26,471 bases of DNA, from positions 1-26,471 of the forward strand of contig CAZVYJ010000041.1 of the NCBI GenBank assembly GCA_964631565.1, read 5' to 3'. This DNA comes from CAZVYJ01 sp964631565 (GTDB lineage Bacteria; Planctomycetota; Phycisphaerae; SM23-33). Below are positions 14,473 to 24,193 of the stretch, one piece after another. The position numbers and the translations under genes are program-made. Below the pieces are notes generated by a model. It was not told where the DNA came from, ran no database searches, and was given only the letters and a program-made list of their open reading frames with translations. Positions within the stretch are counted from its first letter, which is position 1, and the number at the start of each line of letters is the position of its first letter.

Positions 14473-15684
14473 ATGAAACACTTTGCACCGAATAAGTTTG
14501 GATTCGCATTCCGTCTTGCCTTTTTATTGCTGCTTGGCTCTTCCCTGCTGGTCGGCTGCCAGGCCGAGAAGCCGAGGAACGTGATTGTGCTTATCGGCGA
14601 CGGCATGGGGTTCGAGCAGACCAAGGCCGCCAGCATATATGCTTACGGTCGCGACGGCCGGTTGGCGATGCAACGGCTGCCTTACAGGGGCGAGTTGAGA
14701 ACTTATCCGGCCAACGGCGAGAATGAAATTACCGACTCCGCCGCCGGAGGCACGGCGATAGCGACCGGCAGGAAGGTCTACAACGGCGTGGTGTCCATGG
14801 CCATCCCCGGCGACGGAACACCGCTTCTTACCGCGTTGGAATACAGCCGCGACGAAGGCAAAATGACCGGCTTGGTGACAACGGCGTATATAACTCATGC
14901 GACGCCCGCCACTTTCGGCGCCCACGCTGAAAACCGCGGCATGCTCGACAAAATAGCCCAATGCCTCCTCGAACAGTCGAGGCCCAATGTGCTTTTCGGC
15001 GGGTTTGGCGGCAGGTCTGGCGAGGTTGTCGGCGTGACGCGAGAGAAGGCCGAGGCGGCCGGCTACAAAGTCGTCACGTCGCGCGATGAGATGAACGCCC
15101 TGACGCCGGCTCCGGATTGTTTTGTTTCCGGCCAGTTCGGTCCCGGCGGCGATTGCATGCCATATGAATACGACTACGCCGTGGCTGCGAATACAACGTA
15201 CGATACGCAGCCGCATCTGTCCGAGATGACCCGCAAGGCCCTTGAACTGCTCGATGCCGGTCCCAACGGCTTCTTCCTCATGGTGGAGGGCGGGCGCATC
15301 GACCATGCCGGTCACGAAAACAGGCTGCCGCATAACATATACGAAACGCTCGAGTTCGACATGGCCGTCAAGGTCGTTCTCGACTGGGCGAAGGATCGCG
15401 ACGACACGCTGGTGCTCGTCACCGCTGACCATGAGACCGGCGGCCTGAAGGTTCTCGAGAACAAGGGCAAGGGAGAGCTTCCGGTAGTATCATGGTCGAG
15501 TGGCGGGCATACAGGCGCGAATGTTCCAGTCTATGCCAAAGGCCCGGGCGCCAATCGCGTTCGCGGCGTCATGATGAACACGGATATATTCTGGATAATC
15601 ACCGGACGGGCGGACGAGATTCCGCGACATTCATCTGTTGTGGAAAAGAAGGCGGCGTCGCCTCAGCCTGTCGCCGCCCATTGA
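14473..15684 (+). CDS. Alkaline phosphatase, lipoprotein form
   Basis: A 403-residue PhoA-family phosphomonoesterase that releases phosphate from organic esters in the periplasm or at the outer face. The metal-site GDGMG is at 42-46, and the nucleophile is Ser89 in ITDSAAGGTAIATG. The metal-binding segments VEGGRIDHAGH and TADHETGG, and the late SWSSGGHTGANVP with its metal His, are all present. The N-terminus has a hydrophobic stretch ending in LLVGC (Cys29), a good lipobox. ATG 14473 is preferred because the AAAGGA ribosome site lies upstream of it, whereas the in-frame ATG at 14461 directly abuts that site. The gene is convergent with the REC-PP2C-STAS gene, with 13 nt between their stops. 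Confidence 0.93.
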   Translation: MKHFAPNKFGFAFRLAFLLLLGSSLLVGCQAEKPRNVIVLIGDGMGFEQTKAASIYAYGRDGRLAMQRLPYRGELRTYPANGENEITDSAAGGTAIATGRKVYNGVVSMAIPGDGTPLLTALEYSRDEGKMTGLVTTAYITHATPATFGAHAENRGMLDKIAQCLLEQSRPNVLFGGFGGRSGEVVGVTREKAEAAGYKVVTSRDEMNALTPAPDCFVSGQFGPGGDCMPYEYDYAVAANTTYDTQPHLSEMTRKALELLDAGPNGFFLMVEGGRIDHAGHENRLPHNIYETLEFDMAVKVVLDWAKDRDDTLVLVTADHETGGLKVLENKGKGELPVVSWSSGGHTGANVPVYAKGPGANRVRGVMMNTDIFWIITGRADEIPRHSSVVEKKAASPQPVAAH

Positions 15685-15697
15685 GAGTTGCGGGATA

Positions 15698-17497
15698 TCA
15701 GGACGACGTCCGCTGCAGTTCCTTCTGCAGTCCCTGGATGAGGTTCGTAAACTGCTGACGATTTGCCTCGTTCATCGAGGCGAGCACTTTGTGTGCGGTC
15801 ATGATGCGGTTCATCTGGGCAGGGCCGCTTTCTATAGACTCACGCAGCGGCGACATTTTTTCGGGCAGCGGGGCCGGCGTGCTCTTTGCGCACGCCAGAA
15901 CGTTTTCCATGCCGAGTTCTTCGAAGAGTTGCCTTATTTCCGGCGCCATCCCGTGAATCGCCACACCGGAGCGAGCGTGAATGGCCGTAATGACGATTTC
16001 CTGTATGGTGCCGAGAAAAGTGCTGTCCAGATAGGTGCACTTTGACAGGTCTATGATAATCGCGTGCTTGTTTTTTATCTCGGATGCTAAAGTTTCGAAG
16101 AACGGCGTGGCGTAAGTCCATGTTCCCCGGCCGATGAGGCTTATGGTTGTGCTTTTGTCGCTGTTGCCGACAAGCACGCTTGTGCCCGGCAATGCGGCTG
16201 CAGGCTCGATATGGTTTTTTTCGGGCGTTCCGTTATCAAGTTCGCAGGAAGTTTTCTCCGCCGAAATCAGCAGCATTGTTATATCATCTTCCTGGTACGT
16301 TGTCTCCTTGTGCTTCGTTGCCTTCTTCAGCAGCGAGTTCAGCACCGCCTGTCCCTTGAGCTTGCTGTTGTTTAGGCTTTCGACAATCACTTCCGCCACG
16401 AGGGCGGTCGTACCGTCTGATTTCAGCAGTCCGTCGGTGAACAGCATAAGCCTGTCATGCGGGGCGAGCGTGGTCTGAAATTCGGTGTAGCTTGCGTTTT
16501 CACTGAGACCCAGCGCCGGGCCGGTGTGGTATACCATCTCGCAGTCGCCGGAGGCCCTCTGGATAATCAGCGGGGGGTGCCCGGCCGACGCCGCAGACAG
16601 CTTGCCGTTCTGCGTATCGAGCAGGCAGTAAGCCACCGTAACGAACATGCCAGGCGCGTGGCACTCGTTTATTATGCATTTATTGACGAGGTTCAGCACC
16701 TGTGCCGGCTGAAGCGGCCTGGATGAACTTTCCTCTATCGTCCTGAGACGGTGCTTGAACAGAACCGCCAGCATCGCGGCGCTGACGCCGTGGCCGGCCG
16801 CGTCGGCAACGTAAAAGCCCAGCGTTCGGTTATCGAATCGCACAATGTCGTATAGATCGCCGCCCACATTGCGGCTGGGACGGTACAGGGCGTTTATGGA
16901 ATAACCTTTTACTTTGGGCATCGAACGCGGCAGCAGGGCCTGCTGGATTAACTCGGCCCGATACAGGTCTTCCTCGATAATCTCAGCCTGGTTGCAGAGA
17001 AGCTGGCAAGCGTCTTTCAACTGGTTTACCTGCTCCTGCAGGCGCTCGTTGCGGAATTCTATCTCATTATGCAGATGCGTCCGCTCAGCTTCGAGCCGCC
17101 TTTGTCGCAGTGCGTTGCGGACGGTCACCTCCAGAACGTCCGGGGTCTCCAGCGGCTTGCAGATGAAATCGAAAGCCCCTATGTGTATGGCCTCGACGGC
17201 GTCCTCGAGCGTGCCGTGCCCGGTGAGGATTATCCATGTCGTTCCGGGGCGGTTTTCCTGGGCCCAGCGCATAAGCTCCAGTCCGCCCATGCCGGGCATC
17301 TGAAGGTCGGTAATCACGAGGTCGTAGTCGGTGGATGTAAGCATGCCCTGGGCTTCGATACCGTCGGCGGCCTCGTGCAGTTCATAGCATTTGGTCCTGT
17401 CCAGGACGCGCATGAGGTATGTGCGAACCACCGGTTCGTCATCAACAATAAGAATACGAGGTGCTTCAGATTCCGGCCCTGATTGACTGTTCGTCAT
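15698..17497 (-). CDS. Three-domain regulator: response receiver, PP2C phosphatase, STAS
   Basis: A 599-residue cytoplasmic regulator. Residues 13-128 form a receiver domain with acidic pocket D19-D20, phospho-acceptor D64 and K114. Residues 130-185 are a predicted coiled coil. Residues 186-412 form a SpoIIE/RsbU-type PP2C domain: GGDLYD (212-217), ADAAGHGVS (231-239), SAGHPPL (304-310), FTDGLLKSDG (353-362) and EDDITML (403-409). Residues 443-545 form a STAS domain with CTYLDSTFLG (487-496), where the usual DSSG reads DST. The C-terminal 55 residues are helical. Receiver-PP2C proteins turn two-component input into dephosphorylation of STAS proteins; carrying a STAS domain on the same chain is less usual. 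No histidine kinase lies nearby. Confidence 0.92.
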   Translation of the reverse strand: MTNSQSGPESEAPRILIVDDEPVVRTYLMRVLDRTKCYELHEAADGIEAQGMLTSTDYDLVITDLQMPGMGGLELMRWAQENRPGTTWIILTGHGTLEDAVEAIHIGAFDFICKPLETPDVLEVTVRNALRQRRLEAERTHLHNEIEFRNERLQEQVNQLKDACQLLCNQAEIIEEDLYRAELIQQALLPRSMPKVKGYSINALYRPSRNVGGDLYDIVRFDNRTLGFYVADAAGHGVSAAMLAVLFKHRLRTIEESSSRPLQPAQVLNLVNKCIINECHAPGMFVTVAYCLLDTQNGKLSAASAGHPPLIIQRASGDCEMVYHTGPALGLSENASYTEFQTTLAPHDRLMLFTDGLLKSDGTTALVAEVIVESLNNSKLKGQAVLNSLLKKATKHKETTYQEDDITMLLISAEKTSCELDNGTPEKNHIEPAAALPGTSVLVGNSDKSTTISLIGRGTWTYATPFFETLASEIKNKHAIIIDLSKCTYLDSTFLGTIQEIVITAIHARSGVAIHGMAPEIRQLFEELGMENVLACAKSTPAPLPEKMSPLRESIESGPAQMNRIMTAHKVLASMNEANRQQFTNLIQGLQKELQRTSS

Positions 17498-17718
17498 GGC
17501 AGTCCGCTTCCGCTAAGATGTTGTTCCGCCGAAAGTATGATACGCCTCAGGTCATTCTCCGGACCAGTCGGGCGGCGGGGCTGGGCATGGTTGATACGGG
17601 CAGCAGCGGGGCGAAAACTATTACTCCTGCTCCCAGAAGGCATTACGTTGTCGAGATGACAGAGTGCTTTGCCGGTTGAAGTCCAGAATGACGGAATTTT
17701 CATGCCGTGGACATTATG

Positions 17719-17752
17719 AAAAAAGGCCCGTCGGTTTGAGTCCGACGGGCCT
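17719..17752 (-). terminator. Intrinsic terminator of ilvC
   Basis: An 11-bp perfect stem, AGGCCCGTCGG (17724-17734) with CCGACGGGCCT (17742-17752), and a 7-nt loop. Read on the minus strand it is followed by TTTTTT (17724-17719, the first T shared with the stem). It lies 28 nt beyond the ilvC stop. This is the clearest terminator in the window. Confidence 0.9.
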
Positions 17753-17780
17753 CGAATTCACATAAGTTGAATGGAGGAAA

Positions 17781-18800
<1,020 letters not shown>

Positions 18801-18839
18801 GTTTTGACTCCTTGCAGTTTGTCGTTATTTGAACAGGAC

Positions 18840-18868
18840 TTTCTACAGGCCGGAGGCGGCCGGGTCAA
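18840..18868 (-). promoter_or_regulatory. Sigma70-type promoter of ilvC
   Basis: On the minus strand TTGACC (18868-18863) is followed after 17 nt by TAGAAA (18845-18840). The -35 matches consensus at five of six bases and the -10 at four. Transcription would start near 18833, giving a leader of about 32 nt that contains the AAGGAG ribosome site. No T-box or leader peptide was seen. Confidence 0.55.
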
Positions 18869-19030
18869 GAACTGATTTGCCCTGTTTTAGTGGATATCTT
18901 CGACTTTTATCGCATAAGCGCCTCCGTTTTAATGCTGACGGGGGGTGAATTTGGCGTTACTATTTTATCCTGTAAGTGTTTGGAAATCCGGCAGCAGGCG
19001 ACTCCGGCGATGACAGCAAGAGGAACCAAT

Positions 19031-19978
19031 ATGAAAAAACAGAACTTTGAGCGGAAAAACGAGAAAATACGCACGGCGTTTATCGAGGCCAGGAAGGCCA
19101 ATCCGAAGAAGTTCCAGCGACGTCTGAACCTGTCGTGGAGCAACTGGGGTTTCGGCCTGGAGAAACTCGCCGATTCCGCGGCGAGGCTTTCCAAGGCCGG
19201 CATCAAATATATCGAATTGCACGGCAACCACTACGGCGACGATCTTGGCTACAAGCCGGCCGAGACGCTCAGGATTCTCCGCGACAACGGCATGGAAGTC
19301 GCCGGCATCTGCGGCATGTTCGGCGCGGACCAGGACCTGTCCAGCGTTAACGCCAGACACCGCCAGGCGGCGATTGATTATCTCCGTCGCGAAACCGCAT
19401 TCGCTGAGGCGGTCAAGGCGAAATACATCCTCGTCGTGCCCGGCGCGGTCGGCCGTCCAGACCCCTACGACGCGATGGAATTCGACCGAAGCGTCGAGAC
19501 GCTGCAGATTATCGCGGACGAGTTCGTGAAGCATAAGGTCAAAGGCGCAGTCGAGCCGATTCGGGCCGCGGAAGTAAGCTTCTGCCACACTATCGCCGAC
19601 GCGAAAAAATATATCGCCGCAGTGAACCATCCGGGCATCAGGCATATCAACGGCGACGTATACCACATGCAGGTGGAGGAGTCGCACATAGGCGAGGCGC
19701 TTCTGGAAGCAGGCGACATGCTGACCAATCTTCACATGGCCGACAGCAACCGCTGCGCACTCGGTGAGGGTTCGATGGACCTCGATACCATTATCATGGC
19801 GCTCTACCTGGTCGGCTACAACACGGACGGCAAGTTCGTAACGCCTGAACCTCTCGGGCCGGGCGGCAATCCATATCCCGCGATGTTCGGCAAGCCTGAC
19901 AAGGCGCTTCTCGACAGAATGGTGAATCAGACGGCCAGGTACTTCCGGCAGCGCGAGGAAGAACTGCTGGCGATGTAA
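19031..19978 (+). CDS. Sugar phosphate isomerase/epimerase-like TIM barrel protein
   Basis: A 315-residue protein of the xylose-isomerase-like TIM-barrel superfamily (AP endonuclease family 2 fold). Likely metal and substrate residues are in KYIELHGNH (60-67), VEPI with E175, NGDVYHMQ with D209 and H212, and LHMADSNR with H235. These positions match the divalent-metal site of sugar epimerases/isomerases. The substrate cannot be named. ATG 19031 is chosen because AGAGGA lies 7 nt upstream; the longer in-frame reading from 18890 overlaps the ilvC promoter region. The GH4 glycosidase gene follows after 45 nt, so this protein probably acts on the sugar that enzyme releases. Confidence 0.85.
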   Translation: MKKQNFERKNEKIRTAFIEARKANPKKFQRRLNLSWSNWGFGLEKLADSAARLSKAGIKYIELHGNHYGDDLGYKPAETLRILRDNGMEVAGICGMFGADQDLSSVNARHRQAAIDYLRRETAFAEAVKAKYILVVPGAVGRPDPYDAMEFDRSVETLQIIADEFVKHKVKGAVEPIRAAEVSFCHTIADAKKYIAAVNHPGIRHINGDVYHMQVEESHIGEALLEAGDMLTNLHMADSNRCALGEGSMDLDTIIMALYLVGYNTDGKFVTPEPLGPGGNPYPAMFGKPDKALLDRMVNQTARYFRQREEELLAM

Positions 19979-20023
19979 GAGTGGCTTTCTTTCGGCGTAT
20001 CGCCGTTTTTGAAAGGTATTCAT

Positions 20024-21403
20024 ATGGCGGATCGTACAGAGTCGCATTACGAGCATAGCGGGCGGGCTGACAAGGTTACATTCAATGCGGGCATCAGCCG
20101 GCCTTTGAAAGTCGTTTTCCTCGGGGCAGGCAGCGGCTTCTTCGTGACGCTGTTCAACGACATCCTCAACATCCCCGGTGCGGACAGGGGCGAAATCGCC
20201 CTTGTCGATATCGACGTCGCCAGGCTGGGACTGTCGGCGGAGATCGGCAGGAAGCTCATAGAGTTTCATTCGAAGGACTGGAAGCTCACCGCCACCACCG
20301 AGCGGCGAGAGGTTCTGGCCGACACGGACTATGTCATCAATTGCATCGAGGTCAGCGGCGTGGACTGCGTCGGGTTCGATAACGACATTCCGGCCCGCTA
20401 CGGCGTGCTGCAGTGCATCGGCGACACTATAGGGCCGGGCGGTCTGTTCAAAGCGCTGCGGACCGTGCCGGTCTTCCTGGATGTGCTGAAAGACCTCGAA
20501 GAACTCGCACCCAAAGCGGTGTTCCTGAACTACACCAACCCGATGAGCATAATGTGCCTCGCCGCCAGCCGAACCAGCAAAATCAAGGTGGTTGGCGTCT
20601 GCCACAGCGTACAGAGCACCAGCAGTGCGCTCGCCTCGTATGCCGGCGTGCCGTATGAAGAAATGAAATGGAAATGCGCCGGCATCAACCATCTGGCATG
20701 GTTCACTGAACTGTCGCACAACGGCAAAGACCTTTACCCGGTGCTTCGCGACAAGGCGCTCAACGACAGGGAAACCTACGAAAAAGACCCCGTCCGTTTC
20801 GACATGATGCTGCACTTCGGCTATTTCATTACCGAATCCAGCGGGCACCTCAGCGAGTACCTGCCTTACTATCGCAAGCGGCCCGACCTCATCGAAAAAT
20901 ACTGCCGCGGCGGGTATCTCGGAGAGAGCGGCTTTTACGCCCGCAACTGGCCCAAGTGGCGAGAGGGCGCCGACGACTGGAAGCGAAAGCAGCTCACCGG
21001 CGAAGAGAAACTGCGCACGACACGTTCGCGGGAATTTGCAAGCTACACGATACAGGCTCTCGAGTCCGGCTCGCCGTATACGGCGTATTTCACCGTGCCA
21101 AACGACGGCCTGATTGACAACCTCCCGCTCGACGGCGTGGTTGAAGTGGCCTGCCGGATAGATGGTGACGGCATCACTCCGCAGAAATTCGGGCCGCTGC
21201 CGCCTCAGTGTGCAGCCATATGCGATTCGAACATGCGCATGTTCGACCTTGCGGCGACCGCATGTATCGAGAAGTCTCGCGAAGCAGCCGCCCTCGCACT
21301 GATGCTGGATCCGCTGACGGCCGCAGTCTGCAGCCCGGCCGAAATCAAGAAAATGACAGAAGAGCTTTTTGAGGCAGAACGTGACTTTCTGCCCGGCTTC
21401 TGA
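20024..21403 (+). CDS. Glycoside hydrolase family 4 enzyme (alpha-galactosidase/galacturonidase type)
   Basis: A 459-residue GH4 enzyme. GH4 hydrolases use NAD+ and Mn2+ and work by oxidation at C3 and elimination. The dinucleotide loop is FLGAGSGFF (32-40), with acidic D62/D64 at the end of the second strand. The metal ligands are Cys193 and His194 in GVCHSVQ, with NYTNPM (169-174) and GINHLAW (220-226) completing the site. A CHSV motif is usually linked with the alpha-galactosidase branch, while phospho-glycosidases have CN/CD forms; alpha-galacturonidase is also possible. ATG 20024 has GAAAGG 7 nt upstream. There is no signal peptide, so it acts on imported sugars. Confidence 0.9.
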   Translation: MADRTESHYEHSGRADKVTFNAGISRPLKVVFLGAGSGFFVTLFNDILNIPGADRGEIALVDIDVARLGLSAEIGRKLIEFHSKDWKLTATTERREVLADTDYVINCIEVSGVDCVGFDNDIPARYGVLQCIGDTIGPGGLFKALRTVPVFLDVLKDLEELAPKAVFLNYTNPMSIMCLAASRTSKIKVVGVCHSVQSTSSALASYAGVPYEEMKWKCAGINHLAWFTELSHNGKDLYPVLRDKALNDRETYEKDPVRFDMMLHFGYFITESSGHLSEYLPYYRKRPDLIEKYCRGGYLGESGFYARNWPKWREGADDWKRKQLTGEEKLRTTRSREFASYTIQALESGSPYTAYFTVPNDGLIDNLPLDGVVEVACRIDGDGITPQKFGPLPPQCAAICDSNMRMFDLAATACIEKSREAAALALMLDPLTAAVCSPAEIKKMTEELFEAERDFLPGF

Positions 21404-21496
21404 AGCAGATACGCCTTCAAGAAGGTTGCTCACGCGTTTAAGGGTGTGTATCCTCTTGGGACTGGTCTTAATGACTCGAACACAAAGGTCTGATAG

Positions 21497-22462
21497 ATGA
21501 ACATACTTATAACAGGCGGCGCGGGATTCATCGGGTCGCATCTGGCCGAGGCCATGCTGCGGGACGGACACAGCGTAGTGGTGGTGGACGATCTGTCGAC
21601 CGGGTCCATGAACAATCTCGCCGGCGTATTGGAACAGAAGAAATTCCGGTTTGTCCGCGAATCGGTCCGCAACGAGACGACCATGACCGCCCTGGTGGAC
21701 CGGTGCGATATCATATTTCACCTGGCGGCCGCCGTCGGTGTGCAGCTTATCGTGGACAGGCCCGTGCATACCATCGAGACGAACATCCACGGCTCGGAGG
21801 TAATGCTGAATCTCGCCAACAAGTTCAGGCGCAAGATACTCATCGCTTCCACGTCCGAGGTTTACGGCAAGAACACCAAGGCTCCGTTCAATGAGGACGA
21901 CGACACGACCCTGGGCTCCACCCGTTTCACCCGCTGGAGCTACGCCTGCAGCAAAATGGTGGACGAATTTCTCGCGCTGGCGTATCACGACCAGTACGGT
22001 CTGGACACGATAGTGGTCCGGTTCTTCAACACGGTCGGCCCGCGTCAGACCGGCCAGTACGGCATGGTCGTGCCGCGATTTGTCAGAAGGGCGATGACGA
22101 ACAAACCCATCGAAATTTACGGCACGGGCAAACAGAGCAGATGCTTCTGCAATGTAGCGGACGTGGTCGAGGCTCTTCAGAAGCTTATCGTCTGCGATGC
22201 CGCGGTAGGGCAGGTCATCAATATCGGCACGACTGAGTCGATAACAATCGAAGGCCTGGCCGATAAGGTAATCGAGATGACCGGCTCGAAGTCCGCAAAA
22301 TCGTTCCTGACGTATGAAGAAGCCTACGGCCGGCCTTTTGACGATATGCTTATGAGAATGCCGGACCTGAGCAAGGTCAGGAAACTCATCGGCTACGAAC
22401 CGAAGCGTACTCTCGATGAAACGCTCAGGCAGATAATCGCCTACGAAAAGGCACGGACTTGA
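21497..22462 (+). CDS. NAD-dependent nucleotide-sugar epimerase/dehydratase (extended SDR)
   Basis: A 321-residue extended short-chain dehydrogenase. The NAD loop GGAGFIG is at 7-13, the acidic residues D31-D32 follow the second strand, and the active-site Ser/Thr lie in ASTSEVYGK (117-125). The catalytic YxxxK is Y149-x3-K153 in WSYACSK, and the late motif RFFNTVGPRQ (175-184) is typical of UDP-glucose 4-epimerase and UDP-glucuronate decarboxylase relatives. The exact product is not determined from sequence. It begins a plus-strand cluster for polysaccharide synthesis; the next epimerase starts 30 nt later. The two epimerases are only distantly alike, so they are not a recent duplication. 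Confidence 0.88.
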   Translation: MNILITGGAGFIGSHLAEAMLRDGHSVVVVDDLSTGSMNNLAGVLEQKKFRFVRESVRNETTMTALVDRCDIIFHLAAAVGVQLIVDRPVHTIETNIHGSEVMLNLANKFRRKILIASTSEVYGKNTKAPFNEDDDTTLGSTRFTRWSYACSKMVDEFLALAYHDQYGLDTIVVRFFNTVGPRQTGQYGMVVPRFVRRAMTNKPIEIYGTGKQSRCFCNVADVVEALQKLIVCDAAVGQVINIGTTESITIEGLADKVIEMTGSKSAKSFLTYEEAYGRPFDDMLMRMPDLSKVRKLIGYEPKRTLDETLRQIIAYEKART

Positions 22463-22492
22463 GCCTGCAGTACTGAAGGGATTGACCATATT

Positions 22493-23437
22493 ATGGCAAA
22501 ATATCTGGTGACGGGCGGTGCGGGATTCATAGGTTGCAATCTGGCCAGGTTCCTGCTGGACAAGGGACATGATGTTGTAGTACTGGACGATTTTTCGACC
22601 GGCAAAAGAGAGAACATTACCGACATCGCCAAAAGGATAAAACTTATCGAGGGCGATGTCCGCGACTTCGATGTTGTTAAAAAGGCGACTTCGGGATGCA
22701 CGGCGATTTTTCATGAAGCGGCCCTCGGTTCGGTTCCCCGCAGCGTGGCGGACCCGGTAACCAGCCATGACGTCAACGTCAACGGAACGATAACCGTTCT
22801 CGAAGCCGCCCGCGCCTGCGACGTGAAGCGCGTAATATTCGCCGGCTCGTCCAGCGCCTATGGCGACCAGCCGACGTCCCCCAAGCACGAAAACATGGTG
22901 CCCATGCCCATAAGCCCTTACGCCGCCGGCAAGGTTGCGTGCGAGGCCTACATGCAGGGCTACGCGGCCGTCTACGGCCTTGAAACGCTCTGCCTGCGGT
23001 ATTTCAACGTGTTCGGACCTTTCCAGGACCCCACCGGCGCTTACGCCGCTGTGATACCGATATTCGTCAGCAAATTGCTGCGGGGCGAATCTCCGGTCAT
23101 AGACGGCGACGGCGAGCAGACGCGGGACTTCTGCTATATACAGAACGTCTGCGAGGCGAACTGGCTTGCCGCCAACGCCCCGGCGAAAGTGTGCAACGGC
23201 CGGGCCGTGAACATCGCATGCAGCCGGCACACAAGCATCAACCATGTCGCCGAAAAACTCAAATCGCTGCTCGGCAGCAAGGTGAAGGTGCTTCATGGCA
23301 AGCCGCGCCCAGGCGACGTCAGGCATTCTCTTGCTGACATTTCCAGGGCTAAAGATACAATAGGATATGAACCGAAGGTTTACTTTGAAGAAGGCCTCGA
23401 AATGGCCATAAACTGGTACAAAGAAAACCTGGGCTGA
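22493..23437 (+). CDS. NAD-dependent epimerase, WbpP-like UDP-N-acetylglucosamine 4-epimerase
   Basis: A 314-residue extended SDR. GGAGFIG is at 8-14, the active-site serines are in GSSSAYG (118-124) and the catalytic pair is Y143/K147 in SPYAAGK. The stretch ALGSVPRSVADP (77-88) is characteristic of the WbpP/WbgU branch that interconverts UDP-GlcNAc and UDP-GalNAc (or their uronic acids), so I favour that function. RYFNVFGPFQDP and DGEQTRDFCYI are further family blocks. It lies 99 nt before the initiating sugar transferase gene and probably supplies its activated sugar or a later one. Confidence 0.87.
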   Translation: MAKYLVTGGAGFIGCNLARFLLDKGHDVVVLDDFSTGKRENITDIAKRIKLIEGDVRDFDVVKKATSGCTAIFHEAALGSVPRSVADPVTSHDVNVNGTITVLEAARACDVKRVIFAGSSSAYGDQPTSPKHENMVPMPISPYAAGKVACEAYMQGYAAVYGLETLCLRYFNVFGPFQDPTGAYAAVIPIFVSKLLRGESPVIDGDGEQTRDFCYIQNVCEANWLAANAPAKVCNGRAVNIACSRHTSINHVAEKLKSLLGSKVKVLHGKPRPGDVRHSLADISRAKDTIGYEPKVYFEEGLEMAINWYKENLG

Positions 23438-23536
23438 TATATTTATCATATTTACGCGCGTCCGAGTTGTCCGGCAATTCTGCCCAAACGGCATGCGGAG
23501 TTTTGTCCTGTCGATGACGTTGAACGATGTTAACCC

Positions 23537-24193
23537 ATGTTGAAGCGCCTCTTTGACATTTTCTGCAGCGTGTCCGGCATAGTCCTGCTTTCTGTGCCGA
23601 TGTTGATCATTGCGATAATCATCCGGCTCGAATCCAAGGGGCCGGCCATCTTCCGCCAGCGCCGCGCCGGGTGGAAGGGCAGGCCGTTCACGATGCTGAA
23701 GTTTCGCACAATGAAAGCCGACGTCCATCCATACGGTAATTCGCCGCATGACGGTGCAGACCCTCGTCTGACAAAATTCGGCAGATTCCTCAGGGAAACC
23801 CGAATCGACGAGCTGCCGCAGCTTTTCAACGTGCTGCTCGGCCAGATGAGCCTGGTCGGCCCGCGGCCGCTCTATGAACGCCAGGCCGAACTCTGGAACG
23901 CACATCAGAGGCGGCGACTTGAAGTCCGCCCCGGTATAACCGGATACGCCCAGATAACCGGCGGGGCGGAAATGACGCATGAAGATAAAATCGAGCATGA
24001 TATCTGGTACGTGGATCACCGTAATTTTTGGCTGGACTTGAAGATAATTTTTGAAACAATCAGGTCGGCATTTGGTGGAAAAGCCAGGATTTACGAATGC
24101 CGATATAGTAAGAACCAGGATTACGAAGGCATGTCTTCTGACGCAGAAGATACCGGCGATTCTGCGGCGGATACGGAGAACCGTAGAAATTAG
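23537..24193 (+). CDS. Initiating sugar-phosphate transferase (small monotopic PGT)
   Basis: A 218-residue bacterial sugar transferase (PglC/WcaJ catalytic domain family) that moves a sugar-1-phosphate from a nucleotide sugar to undecaprenyl phosphate at the inner membrane, the first step of making a lipid-linked glycan. A reentrant membrane helix lies at about 9-30, followed by RQRRAGWKGRPF and KFRTM. The catalytic Asp-Glu pair is D91-E92 in RIDELPQLFNVL, and MSLVGPRP (104-111) and RPGITGYAQITG (131-142) follow. It lacks the N-terminal multi-helix domain of long WbaP-type enzymes. The last 30 residues are acidic and low-complexity. The 3' end overlaps the proposed start of the ATP-grasp gene. 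Confidence 0.93.
   Translation: MLKRLFDIFCSVSGIVLLSVPMLIIAIIIRLESKGPAIFRQRRAGWKGRPFTMLKFRTMKADVHPYGNSPHDGADPRLTKFGRFLRETRIDELPQLFNVLLGQMSLVGPRPLYERQAELWNAHQRRRLEVRPGITGYAQITGGAEMTHEDKIEHDIWYVDHRNFWLDLKIIFETIRSAFGGKARIYECRYSKNQDYEGMSSDAEDTGDSAADTENRRN

Noticed and set aside
17494..17703. A 69-codon minus-strand frame upstream of the REC-PP2C-STAS gene.
   Set aside because: It overlaps that gene's start region, has no ribosome site or domain, and its composition looks non-coding. The stretch 17498-17718 is treated as intergenic, and I see nothing definite in it.
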